Shown piece after piece: positions 53,905 through 64,000 of a DNA stretch of 64,000 bases. This DNA is from Gari tellinella (lineage: Eukaryota; Mollusca; Bivalvia; Cardiida; Psammobiidae). The notes below the pieces were generated by a model. It was not told where the DNA came from, searched no databases, and saw only the letters and a list, made by a program, of their open reading frames with translations. The position numbers were made by a program, and so were the translations under genes. How positions within the stretch are numbered: position 1 is the first letter of the stretch; every line of letters begins with the position of its first letter. The DNA lies in the NCBI GenBank assembly GCA_922989275.2, contig OV277861.1:42199623-42263622 (forward strand), written 5' to 3'.

Positions 53905-54960
53905 AGACAGTTTGGAACCAGATCAGACGCAGCATAAAGCGGCATCTGATCAGGAAATAAGGAATATCGACCTCATACACTAACAGACAATTTTTAAGGC
54001 TAAGAAATTTATTGTGAGAAATCTGGAAGAGTGTCACCTATGGATCATTTGTGTTATATTATTTTCATATGGGACAAATGATGTCAGACAAGAATATCGT
54101 ATAAGTTTTCTTTGAAAAATATTTTTTAAATCCGGTGACCTGGATATGCAACGGATAGGGGTAATTTCAATAACATTTTATCAAAGACTTCTAGAAGTTA
54201 CACCAAGCCAATATCATAAGTTCTGGCTATATTAGTTCCAGGGTAGATGTTAGAAGATATCATTATATAACCCTATGTAAAACTGTGACCTCCTTGGGAG
54301 TGGTTATCATTTACCAAGGAACAAACCTTGATTAACTTCGATAGAGGAACTGTAGATTATACTACGTGCCAAATATCTATTCCCTGACCCGTGTGATATT
54401 TTTTAGAAAAATCTAATAAATTTTGATCGTTTCATTATATAACTCTATGAAAAACTGTGACCCCCAGGGATAGTGCCATCTTTGACCCCGGAGAAAAATC
54501 TTGAACAACTGTGACAGAGGACCTGTAGATAATATTATGTACCAGCATATGCAAGTCCTGACCCTTGTGGTTTATGATGAGAAGATTTTTTAATATATAA
54601 CTCTATGTAAAATTGTAATCCCTCGGTGGGCGCCATTTTTTACACCAGAATCTTGGTAGAGGAGATGTAGATGCAGTTATGTACCACATATCTTAGTTAT
54701 GGATCTCGTGTTTTTTATGAGAAGATTTTTTAATATTTCACTATATAGGTTTATGTAAAACTGTGACCTCTCGGGTAGGGTCATTTTTGACTCAAGCGAA
54801 ATGATTTGAACACTATTGAGGACCTGTAGACTTCTATGTACTAAATATCCAAGCTCTATTTACTATAGTATCAGATAAAGCTTTTTTGAAGTTTCATTGG
54901 TTGCAATCAGGCATGTGTGCAAGTTCTTCTTAGAAGAATTTTAAAGAAAGTGCTGACACA
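53905..54960. repeat. Hairpin relic and diverged tandem-repeat element
   Basis: A decayed hairpin (53905-53960, GTTTGGAACCAGATCAGACG) precedes four to five diverged units of ~150-180 bp, each with AACTCTATGTAAAACTGTGA, a GACCCC/GTAGAGGACCTGTAGAT block and TTATGAGAAGATTTTTTAAT. They resemble the units at 14491-16083 (GGTAGAGGACC, GAGAAGATTTTT). Confidence 0.65.
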
Positions 54961-55087
54961 TGACCCACAATGCACGACGCACTATGTTCTAGTTACTATA
55001 TCAGGGTTGAATGATTTAAATGTCTGAATAAGAACTGTTAATTTTTCGTACACGATACTGATAACTTGTGTTGTTATACTTTTCCAG

Positions 55088-55198
55088 CCAATGATATATA
55101 TCAGCAAAGAAACGGGAGGCCAAATATTTCTTATACCTGACGACAATACTCTACTGGGAATGACCGAAACTGACTTGTATCTTCTTTTCTGGAGGTAG
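55088..55198 (+). CDS. Putative terminal exon, unknown product
   Basis: After acceptor ATACTTTTCCAG, phase 0, 36 residues: PMIYISKETGGQIFLIPDDN then TLLGMTETDLYLLFWR and TAG. The tail GMTETDLYLLFW loosely resembles GTLTELSLLNIKW at the end of the 21.5 kb exon, so it might be a related terminal exon. With no upstream partner exon this is weak. Confidence 0.28.
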   Translation, partial: PMIYISKETGGQIFLIPDDNTLLGMTETDLYLLFWR

Positions 55199-55371
55199 AT
55201 TCTAGAACTTATTGGATTCCTTTTCCATAGATTTATTTTGTTAAATATTGATTTAAAACAAACACATAAGGTTTCCTGAATAAGTGTTTTACAAAACACT
55301 TCATAAAGTTCGTTGAATGAGTAATGTGTACATAAAGTCATCGAATGTGTTCTAGTTTCGCAGACAGATGA

Positions 55372-55505
55372 CCATCCGAAGCATGTTGAAAAAGTAAAGC
55401 AGAATACGCATTAAAGTACCGACGTAGTTTTAATACTTCAAGCGGTTTTTTTAATTAATTTTCATGATTTATGATTATTGCATCTATTTCATAACTGAGG
55501 GGTTA
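55372..55505. mobile_element. Degraded family D element
   Basis: GAAAAAGTAAAGCAGAATAC..CTTCAAGCGG hairpin remnant and right end GAGGGGTTAA. 55506-56259 otherwise shows nothing recognisable. Confidence 0.5.
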
Positions 55506-56259
55506 ATGTAATACACATTTGCCCATGGTATGCCATTTTAAAAATACACATGTATATGTTTTAAATTTTTCTACGATTTACGTGTTTAAAATTAGCTTAA
55601 ATTCAGTCCATTAGAATATCTAGTGATCCATGCCTCATATGTTTCTATATTTATTACGTAACGCTTTATTTGAACAACTGGAGCATCTTATAAAATTCTG
55701 AGACATCGTTCCTTTTATCTGCCTAAGGCGGCATGAAACTCCCGACTGTGAAAGTAAGGCATGTTAAAAATGCCGCTTCTTTTAAATAAAGAAGTGCCGA
55801 ATACGTCACTTATTAGATGTGCGTAATATTTGCCTGTTTGGCTGTTTGTGAATTACCCCGGTGCTCAACCCAAACCCTTTTTCACTTCAACCAAGAAAAC
55901 ACCACTATCATAAATAATTTTCCTTAGCTCTATCCCCCTTTAAAATACCAATGATAAATCAATCATGGAACAGCCATAAATCACCCGACATCATTGGACA
56001 ATGTTTCTTATCTAGTCACGTGACTGGACTGCGGGATGTTCATTAGATGTGGTTTATTGGTCAAATAGCGGTATAAAGTGTTTCATTTTGTGATGAAAAT
56101 TTTGTCAATTTGTAGAACAGGCTTACAGCTTTTCGAACTGCAATAAAACACACAAATTTGCAGTTTAAAAGGTTCGTCGTCACATGTAGGCACATTCTAC
56201 TGAACTTTCAATCCGCTTGAAGTAGTTGTCAAAATATAATTAACAGCACACTTATGGTA

Positions 56260-56505
56260 CAGTGGAGAATCTGTTATTCTTTCCCGTTTAAACGCAAACG
56301 TACGCAAACGCAAAGCGCTAAAACGTAGAAAAGTACAACTTTTTGACATTTCTGATAATTCATGTTTATCTTGGTGGCAAACAGTTTGGAGCCTGATCAG
56401 ACGCCGGGTTACCCGGCGTCTGATCTAGCTCCAAACTGTTTGCACCGCAAATAATAGTTTTAGCGTAAACGCGTTTATTGGGAAAGAATAACAGATTCTC
56501 CACTG
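56260..56505 (-). mobile_element. Family A element, full length (246 bp)
   Basis: CAGTGGAGAATCTG..CAGATTCTCCACTG in reverse orientation, hairpin 56377-56443. 56506-56836 has nothing. Confidence 0.92.
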
Positions 56506-56836
56506 TAATGATGCGATTATAGTGACAACATGTGTACTTATTGTTGGAAAAGATATATGGCGTGTGACTTGTTAACTAGTAAATTCTTTGTTTGTAGCGA
56601 AACAAGACTAGCATAGATTATGCTGTTTTATTTATGATTATGCAAAGTGGAGATGCTCATTTTCATATCAGCAAACACATTGACGTGAACAAGAAATGCT
56701 ACATCGATAACATGTACATCTGTCCCTGTAATCAGATCAGCAGTTTTGTTTTATCAGGTCTGTACAATCATATTCAAATGGGGGATGTCTAATGTATCAG
56801 CAATATGTTTCCTGCATTCCTGTTAATCTGATAAAT

Positions 56837-57200
56837 AGTGAAACCCCTCTATACCGGACATGTGTGGGGACAACAAAAATGTCCGGTTTACAGGGGTTGC
56901 CGGTTAACAGGGGTTTTGACTTGTTTCTAGTATTAAAGATAGCTGTCCACTTAAAACAGGTTGAAAGTAAAACAGAATGCGCCTTATGGCGCATTCTGCT
57001 TTACCTTCAACCTGCTTTAAGCTATCATCTACTAGATTGAACAATTTTTTCTTCAGTGTAAGGATAAACCAAATACGTAAAAAGGCGCATTTATGGTGTG
57101 ATGGATTAAATAAAGAAGGGTTGGAAACGGGACCAAAGTTTTTGTCCGGTTTAGAGAGAATTCCGGTATTTAGAGGTTCCGGTTTAGAGGGGTTTCACTG
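56837..57200. mobile_element. Family E element with nested family D
   Basis: AGTGAAACCCCTCTATACCG..CGGTTTAGAGGGGTTTCACTG. The D portion (~56915-57108) includes a complete hairpin (56957-57018, GAATGCGCCTTATGGCGCAT core). The E copy at 30774 has D flanks at the same site but no hairpin. Confidence 0.78.
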
Positions 57201-57240
57201 TACCCCCATCACGTAGCGTAATGTTACATGACATGTAAGC

Positions 57241-57334
57241 TGCTGTTCAAAATTGTTTGTCACTCAAATTAAAATGATTCGTGGGGCATTTCAAAAAGTT
57301 GTAAACGGTAGAGAAAACTTCTTCTCCACTGTAG
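57241..57334 (+). mobile_element. Family A right-end fragment
   Basis: Hairpin outer arm GTTTGTCACTCAAATTAAAA through ACTTCTTCTCCACTG followed by TA. Confidence 0.6.
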
Positions 57335-57389
57335 CACCATAAGATACCTGCCTGAAGGCAAGCATGTTAAATTTAAAACAACATTGCTA

Positions 57390-57635
57390 CATTGGAGAAT
57401 CTGTTATTCTTTCCCAATAAACGCGTTTACGCAAATACTATTATTTGCAGTGCAAACAGTTTGGAGCCAGATCAGACGCCGGGTAACCCGGCGTCTGATC
57501 AGGCTCCAAACTGTTTGCCACCAAGATAAACAAGAATTATCAGAATTGTCCAAAAATTGTTCTTTTCTACGTTTTAGTGCTTTGCGTTTGCGTACGTTTG
57601 CGTTTAAACGGGAAAGAATAACAGATTCTCCACTG
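57390..57635 (+). mobile_element. Family A element, full length (246 bp)
   Basis: CATTGGAGAATCTG (one TIR change) to CAGATTCTCCACTG, hairpin 57451-57517. Confidence 0.92.
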
Positions 57636-57695
57636 TAAGTGTAGTTATTATCCCTTTCATTTTCAAAATTATCGTGAGGTTTAACCCCTTCACCG

Positions 57696-57968
57696 CTATA
57701 TTGTCGTCTGATTCAATAGTGTCTGCCATATCGTTTCAAAGTTAGAATTAAAGACATCTCCTGACGACCTTTCGATCGTAGCACCTAACCAGCTTTCAAA
57801 GCATGCAACCACGTGCAAGTTATGTCCTTTACTGCTATCTTGTCTATGGATATACTCACCCAAGCGTTTCATGTGTGGCCCGCACCTGGTATCGCAATGT
57901 CCACAGTGTATAAACGAACTGTATGATGACCGGGTAAAGTGACTAGCTTTAACAACGAATGTTGACAT
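57696..57968 (-). CDS. Open frame with donor and diverged copies, unknown product
   Basis: 90 codons from ATG. The first part, FTRSSYSSFIHCGHCDTRCG then PHMKRLG, ends at an excellent internal donor, CGCTTGG|GTGAGT (57857-57869 region). The rest includes HVVACFESWLGATIERSSGD. A diverged, broken copy is at 12470-12600, and a 28-base exact match to the first part (57911-57938) is at ~59475-59502 on +. It could be a repeated exon or an unknown mobile-element protein. Confidence 0.35.
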   Translation of the reverse strand: MSTFVVKASHFTRSSYSSFIHCGHCDTRCGPHMKRLGEYIHRQDSSKGHNLHVVACFESWLGATIERSSGDVFNSNFETIWQTLLNQTTI

Positions 57969-58035
57969 TTGTGCAGAGGTCGGAACATAAACCTGTTAAT
58001 TTTGGATATCTTCTTCGAACCCATGCGAGCGAACG

Positions 58036-59720
58036 TAAGTAATAATTACAGTTATACATTTATTTTGTATCGTAGTACACTTGTAAGGGTGTAGGTAGAG
58101 AGGAAATTGTGATCTGGTTGAAAATCAACACATAGTGTCGAAATCCCTCTCAAATTTGGCAACAGTTCTTTGAAAATGCCCTTTGTTTTAATCGCTTATA
58201 TTACAATACGGTACTGTATGTTATCTAAATAGACCGCTAAACAAAGCAACCACTTTTTGTTTATCGTAAATCGCCATTTGATTATAAATTTAGGCAAACT
58301 TCTACATGTAGACTGTATCATTTATTGCAATCATCTGCTATCATTTAAAGCGACTACCCAACAATGTGACTGTATGACATATAGCGACACGATTCCCCTG
58401 AAATGTGTATGGCATATAGCAACTAGCTATACACGATTTCGAAAAGCCTGCTTGGTGTATTGTTATAGTTTCTTAAATAAAAGCTGTATCAGAGTGATAC
58501 GTATATGTACGTGCAACATCTACTACGACTTATAGTGTGTTCATGCAAATTACCATTTTCGACCATATTTTCGGAAATGTGTATGACTCACTTAATATGA
58601 TTTCACCAATTCTGCATACTGTATTGTTTAAAGTAACAATGGACCAGAATACAATGAAAACTAGAATTGTCCATTTCAGGTTTCAGGGAGGAAAAACTAA
58701 ACTTTATATTTAACCTAATCAAGGACTTAATTATATATGTGCATACATAAACAAAATGTCAGCATCAGCTTGGGAGTTGGAAGGTAGCGGGTTTGATCGC
58801 CAGTTGCAAACCAGTGCCGTAATATTGCTAGGAGCAGCTCTCTTTGGGGTCTACATTTTGTGCAAATTGTCAAAAGGAGGCATTGTAAGGTAAAGGGTTG
58901 AAAAGAGATTTATCTAAACTTTGTTAAACTAACAAAAGGGCGTTTTGGACGTAAAAGGATCCTAAAGTCGTCTGAAATCGTTACCGTAAGATCGCTATAA
59001 TTGATACAGTATAGTCGCTATAATCATTCAGATCACCGTGTAGTCTGATTCAATAAACAATACAGTTTCAGTTTCATCAGTGCAGTACTTTGAACGTGGA
59101 TATTTTATTAAATCTCACAGCTATTGTGGTTGTACTGCTATCTAAATAAGAATACATAATTTTCTCAAGTTTTAACGCCCGATTAGATGTCAGGATGTGT
59201 ATAAACTGCATATATGACACGTTTGTAAACACGGCCTCGTGTAAACATTGCCAGGTATTTATTGATGTAATGGAAATATTTTGTTTGGAAAGCTTGATAA
59301 CGGAACAATGACAGTCAGGTAAATATCTTAAATCAATGCACAATATAATGTACGTTTGCTTTTCTTAGTGATCTACTTAGAAAACAATGAAAACAGATGA
59401 AAACACATACCGTACATGTCCGCGTGTCGCACTGAATCGATTGACTCCTTACAAGCTAGTCGCAAAATCTAGTCATCATACAGTTCGTTTATACACTGTG
59501 ATGTCTGTACATGTTAATTACTGGTATAGGAACACTGGATGTTACAACTGCTTGCTGTTTCTCATGGCAGACATCATACGGTTACCATGCAGCCTTTTCT
59601 CTTTCCTTATAAATACTGGTGCAGCGGAACAGCGTGTGAACGAATATAGTGCGTTGGAAAATAGAGTTAATTGAAATTATTTTTACACTTCACTGCCTTT
59701 CCCCAAGAACAATATTTACC
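58036..59720. other. Unassigned stretch
   Basis: AT-rich, with no complete element or exon recognised. A reverse fragment of family J (GTCCATTTCAGGTTTCAGGG) is at 58668. The frames at 58257, 59077 and 59387 have no motif; the last contains the 28-base match to 57.9 kb. Confidence 0.4.
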
Positions 59721-59724
59721 TTAA

Positions 59725-59966
59725 CTCCTGCCTCTCTGTAACTTTAATTGGACGATTCCAGTTTCCATTTAAGTCTAGTCCATTTTTAACTTTTAAGGGT
59801 TCTTTTGTAAATGTTTGGCATTATGACACACAGTGAAGACCCTGATCAGAGGGCTCCTTAAGGAGCTCTCTGATCTGGGTATTCACTGTTTGCATAGGAC
59901 AAATGTACTATTAACATGTACACTGTTTGCAAAGGAGGCCAATATGCGGGACCAGGGTTCAAAGGG
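59725..59966. mobile_element. Family J element, 242 bp (TTAA-type)
   Basis: TTAA both ends (59721-59724, 59967-59970), CTCCTGCCTCTCTGTAAC..CAGGGTTCAAAGGG. Hairpin 59826-59898 (CACAGTGAAGACCCTGATCA..AGGGCTCCTTAAGGAGCTC). Confidence 0.8.
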
Positions 59967-59970
59967 TTAA

Positions 59971-60035
59971 TTTGCAAACAGTTTTTATCCTGGTCAGACG
60001 TAACGTTCCGTCTGATCAGGATCCTTTAGGATAAT
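59971..60035. repeat. Solo shared hairpin next to family J
   Basis: TTTGCAAACAGTTTTTATCC, TGGTCAGACGTAACGTTCCGTCTGATC-type stem, GGATCC. It is a hairpin without a recognisable element around it. Confidence 0.6.
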
Positions 60036-60164
60036 CGTATAAATTATAACGAAGTGTTCCGAAGCTTTATTTAGAAATGCAGGGAATTGTGAAATTATGC
60101 TAACAGAGTTCACTAACGTCAGGTAAATTTGTTCGGACTATACCAGTATTTAATAAGTTGAATT

Positions 60165-60298
60165 TTGATAACGTGGTCTCGCTTAAGTCGAACATACCAG
60201 TAATCGAAAGTTAATACGTAGCTAAGCCACGTTTAACTTCGAACTAAGGATATGTTCGAACCACCGTTAATTCGAAGTATCGAGATTCGACTGTAAAT
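60165..60298. mobile_element. Decayed MITE with CAGTCGAATCTCG end
   Basis: Read from the right, ACAGTCGAATCTCGATACTT and AACGGTGGTTCGAAC mirror GTCTCGCTTAAGTCGAAC on the left. Ends of this type occur in mariner/pogo-like MITEs. 60031-60164 and 60299-60445 have nothing else. Confidence 0.45.
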
Positions 60299-60445
60299 AT
60301 AGTTAATATACGGTAAACTTTACCCACGGCGAAATAGGATTTGTGATAATTTTTCCCATTACGCGACGAGAGGTCATGATATACTTTGCTCCTGTAGCGA
60401 TACAGGGAATTCATTAACGATCACGTTTATATTCGTATATTTATC

Positions 60446-60693
60446 AGGGTTTCTCCGGATTTTTCCTAAATCTTCGGATTTTTTTCTTGTACATGGTAGA
60501 TTAAAGCAGGCTGAAAGCAAAACAGAATGTGCCTTAAGGCGCATTCTGCTTTACTTCAAGCCTGCTTTAAGCAGGCAGCCACGTGTCAAAACACTAGAAA
60601 CAGTCGATGGGGTAAAGGTACGATTCGTAAAATCGCACTTGAAAAATGCAAATATGGAAATCTTATGATTTTTCATGTCAACTTATGGCAGCT
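60446..60693. mobile_element. Family N element with complete D-type hairpin
   Basis: AGGGTTTCTCCGGATTTTTC..ACTTATGGCAGC. The hairpin (60504-60570) is GCAGGCTGAAAGCAAAACAG..GTGCCTTAAGGCGC. Sister copy 30360-30591. Confidence 0.7.
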
Positions 60694-60756
60694 TTTATTT
60701 ATTTTGTGTTCTTCTTTCATTTAGCTCTTCAATCGCCAAATTTAAGTATCATTTAA

Positions 60757-60982
60757 TCCTTTTGCAGTCAAAATATCGACTGCTTGTACATGTGCCATAT
60801 GCAATTTTATGCCGAGTTCATGTTTATAAGTTTTTGATAAAATGATATAGATACAAGTGGCAAACAATTTGGATCCTTATCGAGCAACTCTTCACATGGC
60901 ATCTGATTTAAATCCAAACTGTCTATCATGTCGACCTTGGCCGCCGATGGTAGGACTTCAATTGGCTAAACAGCAGGAATGG
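60757..60982. mobile_element. Family K element (TTAA-type)
   Basis: TTAA flanks (60753-60756, 60983-60986), CCTTTTGCAGTCAAAATATC..AACAGCAGGAATGG. Decayed hairpin 60857-60930 (GTGGCAAACAATTTGGATCC..AATCCAAACTGTCTATC). 60987-61506 shows nothing. Confidence 0.65.
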
Positions 60983-61506
60983 TTAATAAACTATGTTTTA
61001 TGGTAGATCGCCCATGAAAAGATTGATCTAATAGCGGCCAATATCGATACTCTCCGTGGAGCTTTCGACCAATTTGGTCAACTGATTATGGTTTGGTACG
61101 AAACGTCAGTTAAAGAGAATGTTCGAGTACTAATACATGTAATATCCGACATTGAGCCGATCGTAAAAGCTTAAGCTTTGAACACTTTTCATTTATACAC
61201 TCCATGTAAAATCAATTATAACACACGTTATGTATATGTAATAAGTACATAAACATTATGGATATTTGTATAATATACATACTATCTGACGAATTTGTGA
61301 GGATCGCCTACACTTTCTCATGCATCATTTGATAATTTAATATTGTTTGTTTTCATTAATTTTGGTTAGCTGCGATTGGCTGTAAAAATAATTTATAACC
61401 CCATGAAAAAAAGCCACGCCTCGTCAGGACAATTTTCGTAGGCCAACTGCTCTCCACAAGCGCTGCATGAAGCAGAACGCCAAATGGCGTCACTGAGGAC
61501 GACGTA

Positions 61507-63633
61507 TGTTGAGCCGAATTATTCACACTACGAATTATTCACACCTGTGAGGAGTTCGTAGGAATTTCATACGATTATGTCACACATGTGTGAATAATTC
61601 GTACCGACTCTCAGCCCCCCACCCCCCTGACAGTAGATACGAATTCTTCACATGTCGAATGTAAAAATTTTGTGCATACGAAAACCTCACACTTTTGAAA
61701 AAGCGTTTAGCCACCCAGATGGATAAGGGGACATATTAGGTTTGCTTTGTTGAGCCGAATTCTTCACACTACGAATTCTTCATACCGTAATCAGACGTGT
61801 GAAGAATTCGTACGAATTCTTCCACTCGTGTGACCAATGTGTGAAAATTTCGTACGAATATGTCACACAATGGCAGTGTGAGATTCCGTACCCCCTTTTT
61901 TAACGACCTGTTGGTACCTACGGATTCTTCACACATCACCTTCCGTTTAACATTTCTTTATGTAAAAAGTTCTAACAGCTTAGGCAAATCACTTTCCATA
62001 GCGCAAAAGATGGTGTATTGCGTCGTATTGTGGGATGACACTAGAGTACTAGGGAAAACCAACGTCTTCGGACAGGCGACCCTCTCACGTACTGTCACGA
62101 CCCGGGATCGAACTCGGGATGCATTGTTAAGAAGTGGGTGCGCTAAAACTGTGTTATCCACCCTTTAACATGCCGTTTTTACGATTTGATCAAAAAAGCT
62201 CTTAAACAGCCGACCTAAATCCGAAGAATTATCTGTGGATAAGTGCAGGCCTTTTTATCCCATGATCAAACTTAAGTTCCGTTGAGTTTATGCTTAGTTC
62301 TCGGCTTCCTTTGAGGCATAATAGGCCAACGACCGACATATTGCCGGCCGAATGCTGGTAGATTGTTGGTATTCTTAACGGGATAGGGAGGGATGGGACC
62401 CGTGGCCGTGGTCCAGTGCTCATAGTGACTATGACTTTTACTCACTTAGGTCCTTACTGCTGTTGGTTCGAATCCTAATCTGAACACTTGGGCGTTTTCA
62501 TTTGGAGAAGCTTTCAAGCTGGCTATCGGAAATTCGGTTCTTTTACCCAGATGCAAATTTTACCTGATACAGTTTATGACGTGCATCCGGTTTCTTCTCC
62601 CATCTGCAATTAGCTTTATGTCGAGATATGACTGAAATACTGTTAACATAGTATGAACTCAGAATTATTGGCCTCGGTTTGATTTTAAAGTGGAGTTAAA
62701 AGCTAGTTTCAACGACGGTCATCGAAACGACATTTTAAAATCGGTCGATTCCGGGCACCTTACTCGTCGATCGGACCCGAGAAAGCTTGACCAAATATAC
62801 AAACGTATACAAGCGTGTCAGAGGTCGGGAAAGGCCGTCTCCATCCGGCTTTTGCCTATCCTATACCGGCCGGTGTAATGACGAAAAGTGTTCCCACCAC
62901 TCAGAATTGTGACCCCGGGACATTTTTCGACTCAGAAAATTAACCTCCCGGGTCATTTTACATCTATTATGCCAAAGCAAGTCCCAAGGACAGTTTTCTA
63001 CATCAAAAATTGTCCTCATGTGTCTCTTTAGAGGGGGACACATTTCGTCTTTACACCGGCGCCCGTCTGGCAACCGGATAACACCGGTTTCCTTTCGGTC
63101 TCCCACAGTGTTGCACGTTATTTATGAATGCCCATGATGTGGACTACACGATAGGGCAATCGGTTGTATTGTTCCATGTAAGAAAGTGAGCAACATAACA
63201 AAGAAGTGAAATTAGCGCGTCTTTGTAAACCTCATTCATATATTGAACTCACGATAACCAATATCGGGCGATGATGGTCGCCCGTCTTAAAACCGTTGCC
63301 AGTCCGGTATTTAAGGACTATAGCGGCAGTTTGTTCGAATTTTCTTTTTTTTTTAAATTTCATATTGCTAGTATATATCCTGTTGTGCAGAAATATGAAA
63401 TAAAAATAGGGAGTCCCCGGACTGGTTCTTTTCTTAATAACTTTCTTGACACGTGCTTTTGATCATAAAATCTCAGAAATCCCCTCTTCAGCGTTGTAAT
63501 TTTCCTTAAATGTTGGATTTTTCATATGTTTTCACAAATAGAAAATAATAGGAGCAAGTACCAATAAAACATGGAAACAACATATTATTCCTAAATAAAG
63601 GGAACACATCAAATAGTTATTTTTCAAAGTTTT
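61507..63633 (-). mobile_element. Family C copy: left end plus inverted right part
   Basis: 61507-61747 equals the left end of the 5363 copy in the same orientation (TGTTGAGCCGAATTATTCAC..AGGTTTGCTTT). From 61748 a second terminus starts and the sequence to 63633 is the reverse complement of ~6100-7981. It includes the SINE-like segment (62397-62645, + here) and the tRNA-like B-box module (~62101-62160). The far end is cut by another element at 63634. Confidence 0.8.
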
Positions 63634-64000
63634 TATGCCCCCAAAGCTAGGCTTTGGGCGCATATAGTAATCGCACCGTGCGTGGGTGGGTGGGTGGGTG
63701 TGTGTGTGTGTGTGTACAAACGCTTGTCCGGAGCATATCTCCTATACCTTACCAGCTAGGGACTCTAAATTTGGTGTGTGAGTACATCTTGGGATGACGG
63801 AGTGTCGCGTACCACTTTCAGGTCACTGTGACCTTGACCTTTGACCTCGATTTAACAAAAAGCTTGTCCAGAGCATATCTCCTATACCGTAACAGCTAGG
63901 GATACCAAATTTGGTGTATGAGTACATCTTGGGATGGCGGAGTGTCGTATACCACTTTCAGGTCACTGTGACCTTGACCTTCCCACAATTTTACAAACAG
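63634..64000 (+). mobile_element. Tandem-repeat element, cut by window end
   Basis: Starts TATGCCCCCAAAGCTAGGCT, then a (GGTG)n/(TG)n microsatellite (63684-63715), then two ~150-bp units with AGAGCATATCTCCTATACC, AACAGCTAGGGA, TGAGTACATCTTGGGATG and CAGGTCACTGTGACCTTGAC. The TTTATGCCCCCA start is shared with the inner end of FB2's right satellite a (~50330, complement). Confidence 0.8.

Noticed and set aside
9112..60930. Integron attC-like recombination sites
   Set aside because: The hairpins are in eukaryotic MITEs, with no integrase gene and no attC core spacing; the likeness is only in being foldable.

Overview
This window looks like nuclear DNA from a marine bivalve mollusc, probably a clam-type lineage; the genus cannot be read from the sequence. 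It is AT-rich, has spliced coding exons with GT..AG borders, and is dominated by transposable elements: LINE reverse transcriptases, a tRNA-derived SINE, many short TIR elements with long central palindromes, and elements built from ~150-180 bp tandem units. No bacterial operon, rRNA, convincing functional tRNA or CRISPR array is present.

Host genes are sparse and all inferred from exon-sized pieces. The best one is the 3' part of a METTL24/FkbM-type methyltransferase-like gene on the + strand: exons 11841-11915, 13972-14119 and 21523-21846. Their reading phases join perfectly into a 181-residue C-terminal domain with FDPS, IGIDG and LKMDVEGGEW motifs; the upstream exons are not visible and the last intron (7.4 kb) is filled with repeats. 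Two near-identical first coding exons for a type II membrane protein (35684-35782 and 51364-51507) indicate a local duplication. I infer, without proof, that they belong to the same gene family. Weak single-exon candidates lie at 22966-23289, 55088-55198 and 57696-57968(-).

Layout: 0-4 kb, a short TIR element (family B) split by a young 5'-truncated LINE. 4-9 kb, an intact SINE and a 2.6 kb TIR element (family C) with a partial tandem duplication. 9-16 kb, LINE remnants, an (ACT)n tract, methyltransferase exons and a tandem-repeat element. 17.5-20.2 kb, an inverted-repeat structure with a tRNA-like module in each arm. 20.4-24.8 kb, nested TTAA-flanked elements and the last methyltransferase exon. 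24.8-26.6 kb, a small foldback element with tRNA-like modules and a 15-bp target duplication. 27-41 kb, dense short elements (families A, B, D, E, F, I, K, L, N, O), a second LINE and the first exon-1 copy. 41.1-50.7 kb, a 9.5 kb foldback with mirror-image arms (satellite a, satellite b, tRNA-like, satellite c). 51.4 kb, the second exon-1 copy. 52-61 kb, more short elements. 61.5-63.6 kb, a second, partly inverted family C copy, followed by another tandem-repeat element cut by the window end.

Two signals stand out. First, the foldbacks at 24.8-26.6 and 41.1-50.7 kb share terminal and subterminal motifs, carry tRNA-like modules symmetrically in both arms and have 15- and 11-bp direct repeats at their ends. 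The larger sits in the 5' flank of a methyltransferase-like exon 1 whose paralogue lacks it. Second, one ~65-75 nt hairpin (GTGnCAAACAG...GATCAGACGCC...CTGTTTGC) occurs about 30 times, in the middle of at least four element families with unrelated TIRs. Its two arms change together between families, so pairing is kept. Family letters (A-O, FB) are labels coined here, not database names.
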